Source: Occallatibacter savannae
Lineage (GTDB): Bacteria > Acidobacteriota > Terriglobia > Terriglobales > Acidobacteriaceae
NCBI RefSeq assembly: GCF_003131205.1
Contig: NZ_QFFY01000008.1
Span: forward strand, 175,913 to 239,912
Length of the DNA: 64,000 nt
Direction: 5' to 3'
Every line of letters begins with the position of its first letter. The stretch's first letter is position 1. Below, in pieces: positions 43,198-52,005 of this stretch. A program made the position numbers and the translations under genes. The notes under the pieces were generated by a model, which saw only the letters and a list, made by a program, of their open reading frames with translations, had not been told where the DNA came from and made no database searches.

Positions 43198-45177
43198 GTG
43201 TTGACCAGACTTCTCGCGATTTCCTTCCTGATTTTCCTGGTCCGAAGCATTTCTCCTGCCCAGAAAGTTCAGCCGGAAGTGAAGCCGGTTCCCATGGCTG
43301 AGTTGAATGGGCCGTGGTCTTTCCACACCGGAGATGATCCTGCCTGGGCAGACCCTGAGTTCAACGATTCCTCGTGGTCGCGGATTGAAGCTGCCCGGAG
43401 TTACGAAGAGCAGGGATTCAAGGGCTACTCAGGAACAGCGTGGTACAGGCTGCGGGTAAACCTTCCGCAATGGAATGGCCCGCTGGCCCTCGAGTTCCCT
43501 GTGGTCGCGGACAGCTATCAGGTCTTTGTGAACGGACGCCAGATCGGGCAGGTCGGCAGCATGCCTCCGCACGAGTCGGTTGTGCTGGCAAGCCAGATGA
43601 TCTTTCCCATCCCGCCCGAGATCGACATGCAGGCTCCACTGAACATTGCGGTTCGTGTGTGGCACTGGCATCGGTTTTCGGCCTACGAGGGCGGAGGTCT
43701 GGAGGCGCCGCCGCGTATCGGCACGCTTGCCACCATCACCGAATGGCAGCAGACGCAGAAGCATGCTCGTTATTGGGTAGAGACCGATGCGACGATCAGC
43801 CTGCTCGCGAACCTGCTCACTGCTTTCGCAGGTCTGGCTCTGTTCGCACTTCGGCCGAAGGAGCGAGAGTATCTGTGGTTCGGAGCGGCGCAGGTGGTTT
43901 GGGCAGTTCAGGTGGGCCTTCACATTGCTCTGGTGACGCGGACTGTGCCGTTCCTTGCGATGGAGCTGGCGATCGCCTCCACGGTGGGTTTGGCGATGAT
44001 ATTGAACGTGGAGTTCTTCGTCACGCTCCTTTCGCAGCGGAAGCGGGTGCTGTACTGGAGTGCGGTCGTTTCCGCGATGCTCCTCGTCTTTACACTGGGT
44101 CCGTCGTGGCTGGACTGGTTCAGCGATGCGCAGTATTCGACGGCCCAGATGCTGCTCGAGTTTATCTACGGCGCATGCGTGACCGCGATGTTTTACGCAG
44201 GCGTCAGACAGGGCAATATTGAAGCCAAGCTGCTCGTCGCGCCCTTCACATTCAGTTTCGTCTGCAACACGATCGAACCTCTCATGGCGTTGCCCATCTT
44301 CGACCGCGTCGCGTGGCTGCGGGCATTCTCTGCGCGCTTCGACCAACTCACCTCGTGGCCGTTTCCGTTCAGGACGGTGGTACTGGCAGGCGACATCGCC
44401 ATGTTCTCCGTTGTCGCGGTGCTGGTGTTTCGTTACGCACGCAGCAGGACAGATGAAGAGCGCATGAGCGGAGAACTGGCCGCTGCGCGCGCCGTGCAGC
44501 AGGTGCTCGTTCCCGAGCGCATCCCGACCGTGCCGGGATTCGAAATTGAATGCGTATATGAGCCCGCGGGAGACGTGGGCGGAGATTTCTTTCAGATCAT
44601 TCCGCTGAGCGGGTGCGAACTGCTGGTCGTCATCGGCGATGTCAGCGGCAAGGGAATGCCCGCGGCCATGACCGTGTCGCTGCTGGTGGGCATGGTGAGG
44701 ACGCTGGCGCAGACGATCAAAAGCCCGGGAGAGATTCTGTCGGCCATCAACCACAACATGATGGGCCGTACATCGGGCGGCTTTACAACCTGCCTGATCC
44801 TGCACATCTCTGACGACGGCGCGGTGACCGCGGCAAACGCCGGGCACCTGGCTCCGTATCTGAACGGAAGAGAGCTGCACATCGAAAATGGGCTGCCGCT
44901 CGGGCTCGCCTCGAGCGCGGAGTACGTGGAGTCGCATTTCGAGGTGGCGCCTGCGGACCGGTTGACGCTGCTTACCGATGGCGTGCTGGAGGCGCGTAGT
45001 GCCAACGGCGAACTGCTCGGGTTCGAGCGCGCTGCCTCGATGAGTACGGAGTCTGCCGCTCGGATCGCAGCAGCCGCGCAGCGATTCGGCCAGGAAGACG
45101 ACATCACTGTCCTGTCGCTGACGCGCAGGAGCAGCTGCAGCGAAGGTCTCCAAATGGTTGAAGCGGCGTCGGCGTAA
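43198..45177 (+). CDS. Membrane SpoIIE-type serine phosphatase
   Basis: 659 residues. Signal-like start, then a beta-sandwich extracytoplasmic domain (about 35-170, NGPWSFHTGDDPAWADPEFNDSSWS, YRLRVNLP, VVADSYQVFVNGRQIG; galactose-binding-like), about seven membrane helices (190-415), and a PPM/SpoIIE domain (about 450-640) with AGDVGGDFFQI, IGDVSGKGMPAAM, LLTDGVLEA and EDDITVL metal-binding Asp residues. It probably senses an external ligand and dephosphorylates an anti-sigma-factor antagonist. GTG 43198 has GAGG upstream. No partner gene is adjacent. Confidence 0.88.
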   Translation: MLTRLLAISFLIFLVRSISPAQKVQPEVKPVPMAELNGPWSFHTGDDPAWADPEFNDSSWSRIEAARSYEEQGFKGYSGTAWYRLRVNLPQWNGPLALEFPVVADSYQVFVNGRQIGQVGSMPPHESVVLASQMIFPIPPEIDMQAPLNIAVRVWHWHRFSAYEGGGLEAPPRIGTLATITEWQQTQKHARYWVETDATISLLANLLTAFAGLALFALRPKEREYLWFGAAQVVWAVQVGLHIALVTRTVPFLAMELAIASTVGLAMILNVEFFVTLLSQRKRVLYWSAVVSAMLLVFTLGPSWLDWFSDAQYSTAQMLLEFIYGACVTAMFYAGVRQGNIEAKLLVAPFTFSFVCNTIEPLMALPIFDRVAWLRAFSARFDQLTSWPFPFRTVVLAGDIAMFSVVAVLVFRYARSRTDEERMSGELAAARAVQQVLVPERIPTVPGFEIECVYEPAGDVGGDFFQIIPLSGCELLVVIGDVSGKGMPAAMTVSLLVGMVRTLAQTIKSPGEILSAINHNMMGRTSGGFTTCLILHISDDGAVTAANAGHLAPYLNGRELHIENGLPLGLASSAEYVESHFEVAPADRLTLLTDGVLEARSANGELLGFERAASMSTESAARIAAAAQRFGQEDDITVLSLTRRSSCSEGLQMVEAASA

Positions 45178-45189
45178 CCAGCGGCGGGA

Positions 45190-46551
45190 CTAAGTTCCTA
45201 CAGCCACTTTTGCTTTGCGCCTACGCATCGAGAGGCTGGCAACGAAGTAGACGGGAAGGCCGCCGAACGCGATGGTGAGAGCGAAGGCGAATGCCGAGAT
45301 CCCGGCCACCGTCTCCGAGCGTGACGCCTGCAGCGCATAGATGATCAGGCAGGTTGGACCGAGGCCCAGCAGAACGGGAAGCCAGTCAGGTCCGGGGATG
45401 CGAAAGGGCCGCAGCAGCGAAGGCTCCTTGCGCCGAAGAACAATCAGCGCGACGAATTCCAGAATCACCGACATGCCCCAGAGCACCAGGTCGATGGTGA
45501 TGAGACGCTCGAAAGTAAAGCCGAGGGCAAGAGCCCAGCAGCTGGCGCAGGCCAGTACGGAAACCCATGGCGATCCATTCGGAAGCTTTCTCGTAAAGAT
45601 GGCCGGCAGGTAGCCATCTTGAGCAAGAGCGTGCGGCAGCCGCGTATACGAGAGCGTGAGGTTGCTGAAGGTGCCAAAGCCGTCCATCAGCCCGGCCAGC
45701 ACCACCGCTGTGGCGAGAAGCGACCCGCCGAAGATGTGCGCGGCGTCGACCCATGCGCCGGTCGAGAACCTGTCTGCGGGAATGCCTGCCCATGCGACGG
45801 CGCTGACCGGTATGGCATAGGTGAGCATCACCATCACGATGGCGAGCAGCGCGACGCGCGGGTAGTTGCGCTGCGGGTTCTCAACTTCGTTGGCGATGGT
45901 GGTCGCGTTATCCCAACCCATGTAGTTCCACATGGTCACCATGATGGCGGTGGAGAAGGCAGCTCCGGCGGGGTGCGCCAGAGAGGCGTGCCCGCCGAAG
46001 GGGCCGTGAGCGCCGCGCGTTCCGGCATAAAGGGCAAGCCCTACGATCACGAAGTAGGGCGAAATCGACACGAGCCAGAGCTTAAGCGATCCTTCTCCGA
46101 CCGCGGCAGCGCCGAAAAGATTCCAGAGCACTGCGGCGGCAACCACCGCGAGCTTCAGCAGGAGCGCTCGATGGCCGTGGGTCAGGTCGGGCGCCAGCCG
46201 CTCCAGGTAAAGGACAAAGATCGTGGGGTAGATGGCCATGTCGAAAACGGACGCCGAGAGCGAGAGCCACACTTCCTGGAATCCCCAGAAGGGGCCCAGG
46301 GCGCGGCGCACCCAGGCATAAAAGCCGCCTTCGTCCGGGATTGCGGAGGCGAGCTCGCCGAGCATCAGGCCGGTGGGAAAGCTCCAGAAGAGCGGCAGAA
46401 GAAAGATGAGCAGCAGAGCGCGGCCGTATCCGCCGTAGCCGACGATGTCTTCAATGCCATAGGGTCCGCCGGACACCATGAAGTAGGTGGCGGCGAGCAG
46501 GGGAAAGAGACGCAGCTTGCGCGGGCCGGAGGTACGGGTGATCTGGGGCAA
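45190..46551 (-). CDS. APC family amino-acid permease
   Basis: 453 residues with about 12 membrane helices. TYFMVSGGPYGIEDIVGYGG near residues 19-38 is the Gly-rich first helix, ASAIPDEGGFYAWVRRALG (about 66-84) and NYMGWDNATTIANEVENPQRNYPRV (about 211-235) are family landmarks. It resembles basic amino acid/polyamine antiporters. It carries an amino acid or polyamine across the inner membrane. Convergent with the phosphatase gene. Substrate not resolved. Confidence 0.88.
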   Translation of the reverse strand: MPQITRTSGPRKLRLFPLLAATYFMVSGGPYGIEDIVGYGGYGRALLLIFLLPLFWSFPTGLMLGELASAIPDEGGFYAWVRRALGPFWGFQEVWLSLSASVFDMAIYPTIFVLYLERLAPDLTHGHRALLLKLAVVAAAVLWNLFGAAAVGEGSLKLWLVSISPYFVIVGLALYAGTRGAHGPFGGHASLAHPAGAAFSTAIMVTMWNYMGWDNATTIANEVENPQRNYPRVALLAIVMVMLTYAIPVSAVAWAGIPADRFSTGAWVDAAHIFGGSLLATAVVLAGLMDGFGTFSNLTLSYTRLPHALAQDGYLPAIFTRKLPNGSPWVSVLACASCWALALGFTFERLITIDLVLWGMSVILEFVALIVLRRKEPSLLRPFRIPGPDWLPVLLGLGPTCLIIYALQASRSETVAGISAFAFALTIAFGGLPVYFVASLSMRRRKAKVAVGT

Positions 46552-46723
46552 CTCTCTCCTTCGAGGCGTTGAAGATGTTCAGGGCGATCTCATTTCCATC
46601 CTAGCGACTGGCCGATCATCTGCGTAGTGTTCGTTGGAAACGGAACGGCGAGCGACCGAGATTCGGGCTGAGAGTCGGCCTGTGAATTGAAGATCGAAAC
46701 AGTCGTGATGAGAATCACCGGAA

Positions 46724-46961
46724 AGCTTGCAGTCTATTTCGAGGGATTTCGGCACAATAGGAACATGCTGCGATCTAGACAAGCTGATGGCGCATTCCAC
46801 CGTCGCTCCGAGCTCGGGCAAGGCGGGCGGACCAGCTAAATTCTTTGTTTGCATACACCTTGTGAAGAAGTCCAATGGTGTCTTACATTTGGCGCTACCC
46901 GGCACCCCGCAGTCTGTTCAAAGGAAGGAACTTCGTCACAAGGTGTATGGGGAAGGGGTAG
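46724..46961 (+). repeat. Dispersed structured element, copy C
   Basis: The shortest copy (238 bp). It starts AGCTTGCAGTCTATTTCG, carries GGCACAAT, CTTTGTTTGC and ends with GGGGAAGGGGTAG. ATACACCTTGTG (46853-46864) and CACAAGGTGTAT (46937-46948) form a perfect 12-bp inverted repeat 72 nt apart, clearer than in copies A and B. Confidence 0.65.
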
Positions 46962-46964
46962 CCC

Positions 46965-47120
46965 CCTCAAGCAGCTTTCAGCTACTAGCCTTTAGTTTTT
47001 AGCCGTTCCGGTTTCGTCTGGGCAAATTGAAATGCCGACGCCTCCGTTTGACTAGGAACACACTATCGATCGGCAACACGCGAGCTAGCAGCTAAAAGCT
47101 AATAGCTAGTAGCTCGAAGC
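46965..47120. repeat. Degenerate AGCT/TAGC repeat tract
   Basis: Sequence of many short permutations such as CAGCTACTAGCC, CTAGCAGCTAAAAGCTAATAGCTAGTAGC. Similar tracts surround the tRNA genes (63171-63270, 63358-63468, 63880-63990). The copies are imperfect and self-complementary, so they could form hairpins. No coding signal. Confidence 0.55.
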
Positions 47121-47125
47121 TCCTC

Positions 47126-47326
47126 TCACCGCAGAACGGTCGTTGCGCTTTGCGCCGTGGTGGCGACGACGATCACGCTCCAACAAAGCGCAAAGAGCGC
47201 CACAGACCACCAGCGCCTTCCGGCTGTAAGAAGAAATTCCTGGGAGACAACGACGCTGAGAAGAATGACAGCGTCAACGATCAGAAACATCTGCCCGCTG
47301 ATCGGAGTGAAGTTGATGAACGACAT
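47126..47326 (-). CDS. Small membrane protein, 66 residues
   Basis: MSFINFTPISGQMFLIVDAVILLSVV is a strong hydrophobic helix (about 12-34), and a second helix lies at about 39-59 (WWSVALFALCWSVIVVATTA). It is in an intergenic region before the CoA-disulfide reductase gene. Start ATG 47326. The reading frame is plausible for a two-helix protein but there is no recognised family or clear ribosome-binding site. Confidence 0.4.
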   Translation of the reverse strand: MSFINFTPISGQMFLIVDAVILLSVVVSQEFLLTAGRRWWSVALFALCWSVIVVATTAQSATTVLR

Positions 47327-47697
47327 CTCTAATGGCCCTTGTATATGGTTTATGGTTCTCTAGCACAACGAGCAACTTCTTGACATCCGATGCAGCGAAC
47401 GGCGATCTACGTTGGGCGAGGCGGTCGTAAGCCGGGTCAGATGAAGCCCAGCATCCCGCATCGCGAAAATGCGAGTAGGTCTGTGTACGTGGCGTTACAG
47501 AACCTCCAGATTCAGAGATCGAGACTTTACGAATCCTTTACGCCGCGCGTAAGCAGTTCTGCATCAAAGCGCGAGAGAAACCTGTCTTGTCGATCGTCTG
47601 GGAATGGGAATTCTAAGTAGACAGACAATCGAAGCGTAAGCAGGACGTGCGAGCGTTCACTCACCTGAGTCTGATCTGCACGTCCTTCACCCGGTCT
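47327..47697. other. 371-bp gap with hairpin
   Basis: The gap separates the small membrane ORF and the end of the disulfide reductase gene. AGGACGTGC (47642-47650) and GCACGTCCT (47678-47686) form a 9-bp inverted repeat just after the reductase stop on the - strand, perhaps a terminator. A short + ORF (47390-47620) has no family features. Confidence 0.4.
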
Positions 47698-49380
47698 CTA
47701 CACCTTACAAACCAGGCGGTCTGCGGATGGCTCAGGCTCAAGCACACAGCCTTGCAACTGGGCTTGCGCGAAGCCTCCGCGCAGATTGATGACGTTGTCG
47801 AGCCCGCTGCCTTTGAGAGCGCAGGCCGCCAGATATCCGCGCTGCCCCTTCTGGCAGTAGACAAGGATTTTGCGGTCGCGCGGAAGTTCGCTCAGATGCT
47901 CGCGGAGCTCATGGAGCGGAATGTTCACTGCATCTTCGAGAGAGCCGAAGCGAGCGAGCTCTTCCGGATCGCGGACGTCGAGAAGGAACTCGCCGTTGCG
48001 TTTCCATTCGTCGGGAGAGATCGAGGAGATGTCGCCGCGCACGATGTGGTCGGCCACGAATCCTGCGACGTTGATGGGATCGTTGGCTGAGCCGAACGGT
48101 GGCGCGTATGCGAGATCGAGGTTCTCAAGGTCGAATACGCTCATGCGAGCAGCGATTGCAGTGGAGAGCACGTCGATACGCTTGTCGACGCCTTCTTCGC
48201 CGACGATCTGCGCGCCCAGCAGGCGTCCGGTGCCTTCTTCAGCGACGACCTTGATGACGGTTGGCTTGGACCCCGGATAGTAGCCCGCATGGCTGTTGTC
48301 GCGCGTGACGCTGGTGAAGAAGGTGAGTCCGGCCTTTGCGGCTTGAGCGCTGGAGAGACCGGTGGTCGCGGCCATCATATGCAGGATGCGAACGATGGAG
48401 GTGCCGAGAGCGCCTGGATAGGTGAAGTGGCCCCCGGCGGCATTCGATCCCGCGATGCGGCCCTGGCGATTGGCAGGGCCAGCGAGAGGAATGCGCGTGC
48501 GGGCTCCCGTGAGGGCGTGCGTCGTCTCCGCCGCATCGCCGACGGCGTAGATGTCAGGGTCAGAAGACTCCATGCGCGCATTGGTTTTAACGCCGCCGGT
48601 GACGCCGATTTCGATGCCGGCTTCTCTGGCGAGACCGACGTCGGCTTTGACGCCAACGCTGAGCAGAATCAGTTCGGCAGGGATCAGAGAGCCGTCGGCT
48701 AATTCGACGCCTTGCGCGGTGAGTGCTCTGGCTTCGGCCGAGGTCTTGAGATCGAGACCGCGTCCGTAGAGGTGATTTTGCAGGTCAGCGGCCATGTCGC
48801 TGTCGAGGAGCGGAAGGATGTGGGGAAATCTTTCGATGATGGTGACATGCATGCCGCGCCGGTGAAAGGCTTCGGCCATTTCGAGCCCGATGAATCCACC
48901 GCCGATGACGGCCGCGGTTTTCGGTCTTTGAGTTTCGAGGAAGGCGACGATGCGGTCCATGTCGGGAACGTCACGCAGCGTGAATACATTTGGGAGATCG
49001 GCCCCGGGGATGGGCGGAACGATGGGACGCGCACCCTGGCTTAGGATGAGCTTGTCGTAAGAGACGTCCTGCTCCGTGCCGTCGGGTCGGCGCACGCGGA
49101 TGGTCTTTGCGGCGCGGTCGATCGAGATGACTTCGTGATTCACGTGGGCTTGCACGCGCGAGCGAGCCCACATCTTTTCGGGAGTCATGATCAGCAGGCG
49201 GGAACGATCCTGAATTTCACCGCCGATGAAGTATGGCAGGCCGCAGTTGGCGAAGGAGATGTAGGGTCCGCGTTCGAAGATGTGGATTTCGGCATTTTCA
49301 TCCACTCTGCGTGCCCGTGCGGCGGCAGATGCTCCGCCGGCTACGCCGCCGACGATGACGATCTTTCTGGATGTCTTCAT
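47698..49380 (-). CDS. CoA-disulfide reductase with C-terminal rhodanese domain
   Basis: 560 residues. FAD motif IVIVGGVAGGASAAARARR (about 7-25), redox cysteine in SFANCGLPYF (Cys44), NAD motif AVIGGGFIGLEMAEAF (about 153-168), FAD motif DIYAVGDAAE (about 279-288), and dimer domain to about 450. A rhodanese domain follows (about 455-550) with LVYCQKGQRG (active Cys near 527). Such CoADR-Rhd proteins reduce CoA-disulfides, persulfides or polysulfides. Start is ATG 49380; it overlaps the membrane rhodanese gene by 4 nt, so the two are translationally coupled. Confidence 0.92.
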   Translation of the reverse strand: MKTSRKIVIVGGVAGGASAAARARRVDENAEIHIFERGPYISFANCGLPYFIGGEIQDRSRLLIMTPEKMWARSRVQAHVNHEVISIDRAAKTIRVRRPDGTEQDVSYDKLILSQGARPIVPPIPGADLPNVFTLRDVPDMDRIVAFLETQRPKTAAVIGGGFIGLEMAEAFHRRGMHVTIIERFPHILPLLDSDMAADLQNHLYGRGLDLKTSAEARALTAQGVELADGSLIPAELILLSVGVKADVGLAREAGIEIGVTGGVKTNARMESSDPDIYAVGDAAETTHALTGARTRIPLAGPANRQGRIAGSNAAGGHFTYPGALGTSIVRILHMMAATTGLSSAQAAKAGLTFFTSVTRDNSHAGYYPGSKPTVIKVVAEEGTGRLLGAQIVGEEGVDKRIDVLSTAIAARMSVFDLENLDLAYAPPFGSANDPINVAGFVADHIVRGDISSISPDEWKRNGEFLLDVRDPEELARFGSLEDAVNIPLHELREHLSELPRDRKILVYCQKGQRGYLAACALKGSGLDNVINLRGGFAQAQLQGCVLEPEPSADRLVCKV

Positions 49381-49955
49381 GATCTTTCCGGAGTGTTGCT
49401 GAGTTGAAGCGGCTGTGAGTTGGTGCGGTTCCACGGCATACGCGCGAGCAGGATGGCCATTCCGCAGGTGCCGGTGAGGCCGGCGAAGAGCAGGCCGCTG
49501 CCGAGGAGCAGCGGTATGAGGGCGAACCAGGAGCTGACAGTAAGTGCGAGAAGGGCGCTGAGAACAGAGAGGCTTCCGACAACGATCTGGACCTGGCGCA
49601 TGATGGGCAGAACGCTGGCTGTGCCGCGGTTGACGGGAAGGCCGGCATCGATCCATGCTTGAGTGCCGCCTTCGACGAGCACAGCGTCATTGCATCCGCA
49701 GGAGTGGAAACGCTCGATGGCTTTGCGGGCACGCGCGCCGGACTGGCAGATCACGTAGAAGGCATGGCCGGACGAGTGGGACTTGAGGCACGCTGCCGGC
49801 TCGAGGTCATCAAGAGGGATCAGCATGGCGCCGGGAACGTGAGCGGCATTGAATTCCGGAGGAGTGCGGACGTCGAGAAGCAGAGGTGGATTTGCAGAAG
49901 CAAGGAGCAGGCAGAGATGAGCGGGCGAGACGGATTTGACTTGCGCTTCGTTCAT
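49377..49955 (-). CDS. Membrane-anchored rhodanese (sulfurtransferase)
   Basis: 192 residues. Rhodanese domain (about 12-108) with LLLDVRTPPEFNAAHVPGA and active-site loop VICQSGARA (Cys near 69), followed by two membrane helices (about 123-143 and 145-165) and a short tail. The layout matches YgaP-type sulfurtransferases (rhodanese + DUF2892). It probably moves sulfane sulfur from the membrane to the reductase encoded downstream. ATG 49955; it diverges from the ArsR gene, with 32 nt between the starts. Confidence 0.88.
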   Translation of the reverse strand: MNEAQVKSVSPAHLCLLLASANPPLLLDVRTPPEFNAAHVPGAMLIPLDDLEPAACLKSHSSGHAFYVICQSGARARKAIERFHSCGCNDAVLVEGGTQAWIDAGLPVNRGTASVLPIMRQVQIVVGSLSVLSALLALTVSSWFALIPLLLGSGLLFAGLTGTCGMAILLARMPWNRTNSQPLQLSNTPERS

Positions 49956-49962
49956 ATTTGTG

Positions 49963-49972
49963 TATGATCATA
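49963..49972. promoter_or_regulatory. Palindromic operator between divergent genes
   Basis: TATGATCATA is a perfect 10-bp palindrome halfway between the rhodanese and arsR-type starts (32-bp intergenic region). It is the likely site of the ArsR-family repressor, covering both promoters. Binding is inferred from position and symmetry. Confidence 0.6.
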
Positions 49973-49987
49973 TCACCATAGAGGAAT

Positions 49988-50302
49988 ATGTCAACTGCAA
50001 GCAAAACACGAACGCTGAGTGACGAAGAGCTGGATCGCGTGGCACAGCAGTTTCGGCTTCTTGGAGAGCCGATGCGGCTGAGGATTCTGCAGACGATCTG
50101 TAAAAAGCCGCTGACCGTGAACGAGATTGTGGAAGCGACGGGCGCAACGCAGTCGAATATCTCGAAGCACCTGTCGCTGCTGGCGTCTTCGGGGATCATC
50201 CGGCGGGAGAAGAATGCGCAGTTTGTGTATTACAGCCTGCGCGATCCCATGACCATGAAGCTCTGCGAACTGGTACACGGGAAGGTGTCGGAGAAGGACT
50301 GA
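49988..50302 (+). CDS. ArsR-family repressor, probable persulfide sensor
   Basis: 104 residues. A winged helix-turn-helix is seen: QFRLLGEPMRLRILQTI (about 21-37), TVNEIVEATGATQSNISKHLSLLASSGIIRR (about 43-73). Two cysteines, Cys38 and Cys93, lie in positions like those of BigR/SqrR (one in the helix before the HTH, one in the last helix), which form a disulfide or tetrasulfide when sulfane sulfur is present. The divergent rhodanese/CoADR operon supports sulfur sensing. Classical arsenic ligand motifs are absent. Regulation is inferred. Confidence 0.85.
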   Translation: MSTASKTRTLSDEELDRVAQQFRLLGEPMRLRILQTICKKPLTVNEIVEATGATQSNISKHLSLLASSGIIRREKNAQFVYYSLRDPMTMKLCELVHGKVSEKD

Positions 50303-50620
50303 CCGAAGCCCCGGCGCCGCCCCGGTCTCAGAGACGCGCAGCCGGACGCGTCGTGATATAGGTCACACTTTGCGGCTGGTGCTCGAGGGATTCGCGGGGA
50401 AAGCTGCTCCATTACCACCTCGGTGGGCTTCCCTTCGATTGTCCGTTCTGCGATAAAGGTGAGAAGCATCTCACACCAGTAGGAAGGTTGACCTGTTGCA
50501 CCAGATCGATTGCGCGGGTGCAGTGGCGCTGGGTGGCTTCCCCGGAATGGTACGAGCGGGATGAAAAAGGGTACGGACAAAACGGATACTTTTCCAGGGG
50601 TTCTTCGCGGAAGCGGAGAG
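50303..50620. other. 318-bp gap
   Basis: Between the repressor and the small ORF at 50621. Overlapping + frames contain TPVGRLTCCTRSIARVQWRW-like translated sequence but no convincing start or family; no strong hairpin is seen. Confidence 0.3.
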
Positions 50621-50815
50621 ATGGCCGAGTGCAAATGCGTCGTTGCCCTGGTGACGAAGCTGACCCCCGGAAGATCGGGAAACGCAGTTGCGACAAGCCT
50701 TCGGATTGACTCGACGGAGAAGACGCCGCCAGACGGGAACTATCGCCTGGATGTGCGGGGACGGATCTTCAACGTCCGGCGCGAAGGCGGCCGGTGGCCG
50801 CTGCTGGCGCTGTAA
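50621..50815 (+). CDS. Small ORF, 64 residues, unknown
   Basis: ATG 50621 has GGAGAG directly upstream. The protein (MAECKCVVALVTKLTPG...YRLDVRGRIFNVRREGGRWPLL) has a pattern like small bacterial beta proteins with a YxLxxxGR...RxGxW core. No signal peptide. It lies alone, before the TonB-like gene. Support is limited to the start context and protein-like composition. Confidence 0.4.
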   Translation: MAECKCVVALVTKLTPGRSGNAVATSLRIDSTEKTPPDGNYRLDVRGRIFNVRREGGRWPLLAL

Positions 50816-51016
50816 GAGGCGGCTTTCAAGCTGCTCCAGTCCCTAGCTATCAACTCTCAGCAATCAGCGCAGATCGGCTTCGTTTAGCTCCGGATGCGGA
50901 GTTGCGTGCGACTGCCAGGTGACGAACTCAGGTGTTCGGCGGTCTATGACGTATCGGATATGCCGGTACGTTTGGTTCCGTGAGCGGCCTGGAAGAGCGG
51001 GCCGCAGAGGAGACCC

Positions 51017-51985
51017 ATGACTCTGCCCGAGCCATCGAGCCCGCGCGAGCGCGCACTGTTTTCCTTTCCGCGACTTGAGGAGCAGCCTCTGTGGCGTGAG
51101 CTTGCCAATGAGGTGCGGGAGCGGCTTTTCCCGCTGCGACTGCCTCCCCTGGAGTTGACCTCGTCGCCGGTTGTTGTGCCGGACCGCATGGCGACGAGTA
51201 CAAACCGCTGGGCGTTTGAATCAGCGGCCGTGGTGAACTGCGGCATCGTCGTGCTCGCGCTGGTGCTGGGCCTGAGAACTGGTCATCCCGCGTCTCCGTT
51301 TCTGGCACCAACGGACAAGTTCGTGATCAAGGAGTATCCGTTGCTGGCGGCAATGCGACTGCATACTTCAGACGGCAGCAACGGCGGCGGAGCAAACGAT
51401 CCGGTCGAAGCGAACAGAGGACGCAATCCGATGCAGGACATGCGTCCGCTGGCACCGGTGCAGGTGCCGGATCTGGAAAATCCGAAGCTTTCGATCGAGA
51501 ACAGGATTGCGGTGCCACCCGACGTGAAGCTGCCGGACAATCAGGAGATGGCGATGATCGGCGTGCACGAATCGGCAAATGTGACGCTGATGTCGGGAGG
51601 ACCGGGCGGTCCGGCGGGCATCGGAACCGGGCGCAATGGCGGCGATGGGCCCGGCAACGGCCAGAGAGGCTGGGGACCGGGTGCAGGCGACGGGATCTAT
51701 ACGCCCGGTTTGAATGGAGTGAGTCAGCCGATTCCGGTGTTCACGCCGGAGGCGGAGTTCTCCGACGAGGCGAGACGGCACAAGCAGCAGGGCGCGTGCA
51801 CGATTTCGGTGGTGATCGATGCACAAGGCAATCCGCAGAATCCGCGGGTGGTGCAGCCGATCGGGATGGGGCTGGATGAGAAGGCGCTGCAGGCGGTGAT
51901 GCGGTACCGGTTCAAGCCGGCGAAGAAGGACGGGAGGCCGGTGGCGGTGCGGATCGGGGTGGTGGTGGACTTCAGGTTGTTCTGA
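51017..51985 (+). CDS. TonB family energy-transducer-like protein
   Basis: 322 residues. A cytoplasmic N-terminus of about 65 residues precedes one membrane helix (about 70-86, AAVVNCGIVVLALVLGL). A Gly/Pro-rich region (about 195-240) leads to a C-terminal TonB domain (about 245-322): PVFTPEAEFSDEARRHKQQGACTISVVIDAQGNPQNPRVVQPIGMGLDEKALQAVMRYRFKPAKKDGRPVAV, ending in VVDFRLF. It would span the periplasm and contact TonB-dependent receptors, or be one of the TonB-domain proteins common in Acidobacteriota. No ExbBD genes nearby. Confidence 0.85.
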   Translation: MTLPEPSSPRERALFSFPRLEEQPLWRELANEVRERLFPLRLPPLELTSSPVVVPDRMATSTNRWAFESAAVVNCGIVVLALVLGLRTGHPASPFLAPTDKFVIKEYPLLAAMRLHTSDGSNGGGANDPVEANRGRNPMQDMRPLAPVQVPDLENPKLSIENRIAVPPDVKLPDNQEMAMIGVHESANVTLMSGGPGGPAGIGTGRNGGDGPGNGQRGWGPGAGDGIYTPGLNGVSQPIPVFTPEAEFSDEARRHKQQGACTISVVIDAQGNPQNPRVVQPIGMGLDEKALQAVMRYRFKPAKKDGRPVAVRIGVVVDFRLF

Positions 51986-52005
51986 ACCCCCACACAGCGT
52001 GGTCT

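Larger units (their letters stand above)
46552..47125. other. 574-bp gap upstream of the permease gene
   Basis: The gap holds repeat copy C (46724-46961) and, after it, degenerate AGCT-type tracts up to about 47120 (AGCTACTAGC, AGCAGCTAAAAGCTAATAGCTAG). No gene is convincing; a - ORF at 46579-46905 has no family sequence and runs into the repeat. Confidence 0.5.

Noticed and set aside
43429..45153. 574-residue ORF opposite the SpoIIE-type phosphatase
   Set aside because: The + strand gene has all catalytic motifs; the antisense frame is a typical shadow.
46579..46905. 108-residue ORF on the - strand near the APC permease
   Set aside because: Overlaps repeat copy C and has no protein-family features.
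47390..47620. 76-residue ORF on the + strand
   Set aside because: Composition looks random, no start context, and the region lies beyond the end of the reductase gene.
50230..50634. 134-residue ORF on the - strand next to the ArsR gene
   Set aside because: It overlaps the regulator's 3' end in antisense and shows no family sequence.
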